In this document: in pieces, positions 5,172 to 7,625 of the stretch
How positions within the stretch are numbered: position 1 is the first letter of the stretch
Layout: the number at the start of each line of letters is the position of its first letter
Origin: JADFNO01 sp965369945
Lineage (GTDB): Bacteria > Planctomycetota > Phycisphaerae > Phycisphaerales > SM1A02
Direction of reading: 5' to 3'
Assembly: GCA_965369945.1 (NCBI GenBank)
Contig: CBDUST010000227.1
Coordinates: 1-7,625, forward strand
Length of the DNA stretch: 7,625 nucleotides
Notes under the pieces: model-generated
Seen by the model: the letters and a program-made list of their open reading frames with translations, nothing else
Database searches by the model: none
What the model was told of the DNA's origin: nothing
Position numbers and translations under genes: made by a program

Positions 5172-6100
5172 GGCTTCACCCACATCCCGCCAAAGCCCGA
5201 GAAGCTATCAACGAACGCAGCCGGACGATGGCCGAAGTACAAGCACACTTGCCCCTGCAACGGCGCGCCTGGATTGCCGTCAGCGTCTAGAAACTTGATC
5301 CGCTTTAAGACAACACACATCGCCGATGCCGACTCGGCCGCGCCACCAAACCACTCGGTGTCGGTTGCGTTGTTCGTTAAACTAATGGCTTCATCAACGT
5401 GCCTCGCGTCAAACGACTCACGCAGCTTGGCCATGAAGCGATCGACGAGCCCAGACTCATACGGGGGATTCAGCCACACCCGGCCAGACCAGTCTTGCTC
5501 CAAGCCGTCCTCGTCCTTGTCGTACCAAACGCGAGCCCCGACCGTCTCCTGGGCCTTGGCGCTCGAGGCGGGGTCTAGGTCGATTTCTCCCAGCACCTCC
5601 TTCACGGCCGCGATGTACTCGGCGGGCGTATACCATTCATGTTCCCCGGCATTATGCGACACGTGACACCCCCCCGCCGTCGTGAACAATGACGGCAGTT
5701 GATATTTAGGCTCATTTCGAAGCGAATCAAGCCATTCGGTAAACTCTTTTTCAGAAATTTGTGCCATTTTCTGGCATCGTGCGGACTCGTCTTTGTGGAT
5801 ACCTAGACCACCTAATGTTAACGGTGGAACGTTCGACTGTTTTTTTTTCGGGCGATTAGCACTAACCAGCCCCGGAAGCTCGAGGCCGAGCAGCCTCCAA
5901 TTCTCCATCATCGCGCACGCGATTGTATAGGCTTTTCCGTAATCCTCCTTCGCGGCTCGCAGATACTGACACGCTGCCTTTGCCTTCCGGGACCACGGCG
6001 CCCGCTCTTCCACCGGCAGCTGCCGCACAATCTCACGAATCTGCTCCGTCTGCATAAGGAGCAGGTTTTCGCTGGCCGGGACGAGTCCAGTGCTGGCCAT
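5168..6100 (-). CDS. dam: DNA N-6-adenine methyltransferase (phage Dam type)
   Basis: This 310-aa protein is expected to transfer a methyl group from S-adenosylmethionine to the N6 of adenine in DNA. The C-terminal half has the hallmarks of the phage Dam family: EWYTPAEYI at 155-163, IDLDPASS at 173-180, DGLEQDWSGRVWLNPPY at 198-214 with catalytic motif NPPY (211-214), and a closing strand region LYFGHRPAAF. The N-terminal half (1-130) is a helical extension that includes SARCQKMAQISEKEFTEWL. It resembles the 'RWQklA...eeFe' segment that accompanies some phage Dam and ParB-like proteins. A lysine-rich linker at 84-87 is encoded by nine consecutive A bases. The ATG at 6098-6100 has GAGGGG eight bases upstream. 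It likely protects phage DNA from host nucleases or marks it. Target site unknown. Confidence 0.88.
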   Translation of the reverse strand: MASTGLVPASENLLLMQTEQIREIVRQLPVEERAPWSRKAKAACQYLRAAKEDYGKAYTIACAMMENWRLLGLELPGLVSANRPKKKQSNVPPLTLGGLGIHKDESARCQKMAQISEKEFTEWLDSLRNEPKYQLPSLFTTAGGCHVSHNAGEHEWYTPAEYIAAVKEVLGEIDLDPASSAKAQETVGARVWYDKDEDGLEQDWSGRVWLNPPYESGLVDRFMAKLRESFDARHVDEAISLTNNATDTEWFGGAAESASAMCVVLKRIKFLDADGNPGAPLQGQVCLYFGHRPAAFVDSFSGFGGMWVKP

Positions 6101-6103
6101 GGT

Positions 6104-6478
6104 TCAAGCCCCTCGCTCACGTGCTATCTGAATCCAAGCATCCCTTACCGCAAGGTTTATTCCGTAGACCATGGCTTCGTGCGGCCATGCAGTTCCCAAG
6201 TGGCAGTTCAGCCATTCCATGCTTTCCTTCTGCTTGGAATCGACGTCGCCAGTGAGCGCTTGGTAAAGCTTATCAGCGGTGCAGTCTTCCTCTTCCAAAC
6301 CTACCGCGTCGACGTAGCTGCCGATTCGTTCGACTTGCACCCATGGAATAATGCCCTGCTCGAGTAGCCTAGTGCCAGTGGCGTACCCCGCGTCGAAGCG
6401 TTCGCCTTGAAACGCCTTACGTTCTTCGGAATATTTTTGGCGAGCGCGATCAGATAATGGCTCTCGTTGCTTCTTCAA
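6104..6478 (-). CDS. Hypothetical protein, TTG start
   Basis: This is a 124-aa protein of unknown family. It is basic and charged at the N-terminus (KKQREPLSDRARQKYSEERK), then mixed helical, with WVQVERIGSYVDAVGLEEED in the middle and ESMEWLNCHLGTAWPHEAM later. The TTG at 6476-6478 was chosen because it forms a TTGA overlap with the stop of the 33-aa gene upstream and has AGAGG seven bases before it. A second TTG at 6514 has no such support. The stop is three bases before the methyltransferase start, so it probably belongs to the same functional unit. Confidence 0.65.
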   Translation of the reverse strand: MKKQREPLSDRARQKYSEERKAFQGERFDAGYATGTRLLEQGIIPWVQVERIGSYVDAVGLEEEDCTADKLYQALTGDVDSKQKESMEWLNCHLGTAWPHEAMVYGINLAVRDAWIQIARERGA

Positions 6479-6576
6479 AACGCTACCTCTTCTGGACTGA
6501 GGCAATCGTCGCAATACAGCACGCCGTCTATCAGCGTCCCGTGCGTCTCGTTACCGCAAAGATCGCAAGCCCTCAT
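6475..6576 (-). CDS. 33-residue zinc-ribbon peptide
   Basis: This is a 33-aa protein with Cys4, Cys7, Cys22 and Cys25 arranged as C-x2-C-x14-C-x2-C (MRACDLCGNE, then LYCDDC). This is the four-cysteine zinc knuckle pair of small phage zinc ribbons. The ATG at 6574-6576 has GGGGTGAG just upstream, and the stop overlaps the following TTG start (TTGA). It is the first gene after the intergenic gap, directly downstream of a terminator-like hairpin. Peptides like this often act as small transcription or nuclease regulators, but its role here is unknown. Confidence 0.65.
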   Translation of the reverse strand: MRACDLCGNETHGTLIDGVLYCDDCLSPEEVAF

Positions 6577-6587
6577 CGCTCACCCCG

Positions 6588-6654
6588 AAAAAGACCCCCG
6601 CAGTTAGTAGCCAAGGTTTAGGCATGAATCGCCAGAAACGTTGCTGCGGGGGCC
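6588..6654 (-). terminator. Rho-independent terminator-like hairpin
   Basis: On the minus strand CCCCCGCAG (6644-6652) pairs perfectly with CTGCGGGGG (6595-6603). The stem extends by a G-U and a G-C pair, and the 3' arm is followed by CTTTTTC (T run at 6588-6592). The loop is long (40 nt), unlike a compact terminator, and may fold further. It ends transcription from the membrane-protein gene, or acts as an attenuator for the operon that begins 12 bases later. Confidence 0.6.
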
Positions 6655-6690
6655 GGTATGTGTTAGCGGGTTCCTTGACTACTGCCCGAC

Positions 6691-6720
6691 AATCTACACG
6701 CTTCCGGCATATGTCGTCAA
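6691..6720 (-). promoter_or_regulatory. Candidate sigma-70-type promoter
   Basis: On the minus strand TTGACG (6715-6720) is followed after 18 bases by TAGATT (6691-6696). The -35 box matches five of six consensus bases and the -10 box four of six. It lies in the only sizeable intergenic gap and points at the 33-aa gene and the long operon behind it. The terminator-like hairpin sits between this promoter and the gene, so transcripts would have to pass it. Spurious matches of this quality are common. Confidence 0.35.
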
Positions 6721-6733
6721 GCATCGATCCAAA

Positions 6734-7045
6734 TCATTTGCCAAGTCTCGGTAGAGGTTTCCCGTCTTCGTCCCAGTGTCCGGCTAATACCCCTTCGGCC
6801 ATTACACTGTCGTAGATATCCGAGCCGTACATCTCACGCAACGTGCGTTCAAGCTGCTTTTCAACCTTATACCTAATGACGGCTTTAATCGTTGGCTCCA
6901 ACAATCGGCCGGAAACAACGAATATCGACGCCATCAAGCACAAGAACATAAGCACCGAAGGCCCATGATGGTTAAGACGATCGGCTCTACACATCGCTAC
7001 GACACAAACCACGATCATCCCCACCCAGAACACGTAGAACATCAT
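6734..7045 (-). CDS. Two-helix membrane protein
   Basis: This is a 103-aa protein with two hydrophobic segments, about residues 3-19 (FYVFWVGMIVVCVVAM) and 29-47 (PSVLMFLCLMASIFVV). They are separated by a short loop containing RADRLNHHG. The C-terminal half (55-103) is soluble, with a helix (YKVEKQLERTLREMYG) and a Pro/Lys-rich end. The ATG at 7043-7045, followed directly by a second ATG, has an excellent AGGGAGAG ribosome-binding site. A GTG at 7081 in the same frame overlaps the upstream stop as GTGA and is the alternative. Two short helices plus a charged tail is compatible with a holin, but equally with other phage membrane proteins. Confidence 0.65.
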   Translation of the reverse strand: MMFYVFWVGMIVVCVVAMCRADRLNHHGPSVLMFLCLMASIFVVSGRLLEPTIKAVIRYKVEKQLERTLREMYGSDIYDSVMAEGVLAGHWDEDGKPLPRLGK

Positions 7046-7077
7046 TGCTTCTCTCCCTCTGTTTTGAATGCACTGAT

Positions 7078-7353
7078 TCACCGGGGTCCGCCCGGCGACT
7101 CAACCCGGCCCGGTGAACCGCCCGCCACAAGCGGACTTGTGCATTCATCCTGATCACCGTGTGCCTCCAGCCACTTCACGCATGCGACCCATTTATCTGC
7201 CTCGGATTGGTAGTATTCTTGCGCGCCTTCCCACCCTATGTGCTTTGCTTGTCGCAGCTTCAGATCGCGGCTCGCACCGCAGAACGCGAGTAGGTATTCG
7301 CGCGCGTCACCTTCGAATGGTATGTCGCTAGTTCTGTCGTAGATTGCCGGCAT
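7078..7353 (-). CDS. Small hypothetical protein
   Basis: This 91-aa protein is largely helical (DAREYLLAFCGASRDLKLRQA, then EADKWVACVKWLEAHG) and ends in a Gly/Pro-rich, probably disordered tail (GGSPGRVESPGGPR). Three cysteines are scattered without an obvious metal pattern. The ATG at 7351-7353 lies two bases after the previous stop. Its ribosome-binding site is weak, so it probably relies on coupling. The family is not recognised. Confidence 0.6.
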   Translation of the reverse strand: MPAIYDRTSDIPFEGDAREYLLAFCGASRDLKLRQAKHIGWEGAQEYYQSEADKWVACVKWLEAHGDQDECTSPLVAGGSPGRVESPGGPR

Positions 7354-7355
7354 TG

Positions 7356-7532
7356 TCAGTCAGTCCGCGGCTCTTTCAAAAATGCATCGGTGCTCTGAAT
7401 GAATTGGCGAACGACGTGCTGCTGTGTGGAGTTCAGCTCGTGCCATGGAAAATCCTCTCCCATAGCCACCGCCAATCCCCCTATGAATCCGGTTTGCACG
7501 CATGATGCTGGTTTTGACTTCTGCTTCGACAT
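7356..7532 (-). CDS. Small hypothetical protein
   Basis: This is a 58-aa protein. It has a basic start (MSKQKSKPAS), a Gly-rich hydrophobic turn (FIGGLAVAMG) and a polar C-terminal helix (STQQHVVRQFIQSTDAFLKE). The ATG at 7530-7532 is preferred because AGGAAGG lies six bases upstream. The frame stays open to a GTG at 7616 and off the window edge, so an N-terminal extension cannot be excluded, but that stretch contains a strong hairpin typical of an untranslated leader. Function unknown. Confidence 0.55.
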   Translation of the reverse strand: MSKQKSKPASCVQTGFIGGLAVAMGEDFPWHELNSTQQHVVRQFIQSTDAFLKEPRTD

Positions 7533-7536
7533 ATTC

Positions 7537-7593
7537 CACCTTCCTGTCGGGCTGCCAACCGGCTGTTGGACGAAGGTGTTTTCCAACAGCCGG
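7537..7593 (-). promoter_or_regulatory. Leader hairpin with loop complementary to the ribosome-binding site
   Basis: The plus-strand sequences CCGGCTGTTGGA (7559-7570) and TCCAACAGCCGG (7582-7593) form a perfect 12-bp inverted repeat with an 11-base loop. On the minus-strand transcript the loop contains CACCTTC (7572-7578). This is the exact complement of GAAGGTG (7537-7543) at the ribosome-binding site of the 58-aa gene. Loop-to-leader pairing could hide the site. There is no U run, so it is not a typical terminator. The pairing may be chance. Confidence 0.4.
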
Positions 7594-7625
7594 CCAGCCT
7601 CAAGAGTCGGCAGCACCGATAAGCA

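Noticed and set aside
5151..5666. Plus-strand open frame of 171 codons
   Set aside because: It is antisense to the catalytic core of the methyltransferase. The translation is Ser-rich and low in complexity, as antisense frames in GC-rich genes often are.
6096..6125. tRNA-like T-loop sequence GGTTCAAGCC on the plus strand
   Set aside because: The flanking five-base arms do not pair and no acceptor or anticodon stem fits around it.
6551..6625. Possible 24-residue leader peptide (MPKPWLLTAG...) spanning the terminator-like hairpin
   Set aside because: It has no Shine-Dalgarno sequence, overlaps the zinc-ribbon gene, and shows no run of regulatory codons.
7600..7625. Possible C-terminal tail (LIGAADS, stop) of a gene upstream of the window
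   Set aside because: Only seven codons are visible, too few to call, although a stop just before the leader hairpin would make sense.

Overview
The window reads as a gene-dense stretch of a tailed-phage genome or prophage. All 17 genes called here lie on the minus strand, so transcription runs from high to low coordinates. Genes are small (33-310 residues) and packed stop-to-start, often with ATGA, TTGA, TGATG or TAATG overlaps. The only sizeable intergenic gap (6577-6733) holds a candidate promoter and a terminator-like hairpin. The phage assignment rests on a phage-type DNA N-6-adenine methyltransferase, the crowd of unrecognisable small genes and the one-strand layout. No capsid, tail, terminase or integrase gene is visible, so phage versus other mobile element is not settled. 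Several short exported proteins rich in Arg, Tyr and Pro, or with paired Cys, resemble small secreted proteins of Planctomycetes. That host suggestion is weak inference.

Upstream module (7616 to 6734): three small genes, 58, 91 and 103 aa. The last has two membrane segments. A hairpin whose loop is complementary to the Shine-Dalgarno sequence precedes the first. The gap at 6577-6733 follows.

DNA-transaction module (6576 to 3428): a 33-aa four-cysteine zinc-ribbon peptide, a 124-aa unknown started by TTG, the Dam-type methyltransferase, a coupled PD-(D/E)XK-nuclease-like protein, and a 164-aa unknown. Two proteins of 75 and 131 aa share the motif AWLR(S/T)PAGRR, and a 63-aa unknown ends the module.

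Export and metalloprotease module (3418 to 946): a signal-peptide protein is followed by a matrixin-like zinc metalloprotease built like an animal matrix metalloproteinase. It has a peptidoglycan-binding-like prodomain, a cysteine-switch motif RCGVRD and HELGHALGHQH. A Cys-motif protein comes next, then a second signal-peptide protein and an ORF with a signal peptide nested in frame. A 58-aa Cys-rich protein (768-944) follows this module. It carries nearly the same Cys spacing as the protein downstream of the protease.

Left end (748 to 1): a beta-rich unknown, a single-pass membrane/coiled-coil protein, and the start of a gene that runs off the window.

The most noteworthy content is the phage-borne cysteine-switch metalloprotease in a translationally coupled set of exported proteins. 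A role in breaching or remodelling a protein-rich host envelope is inference.
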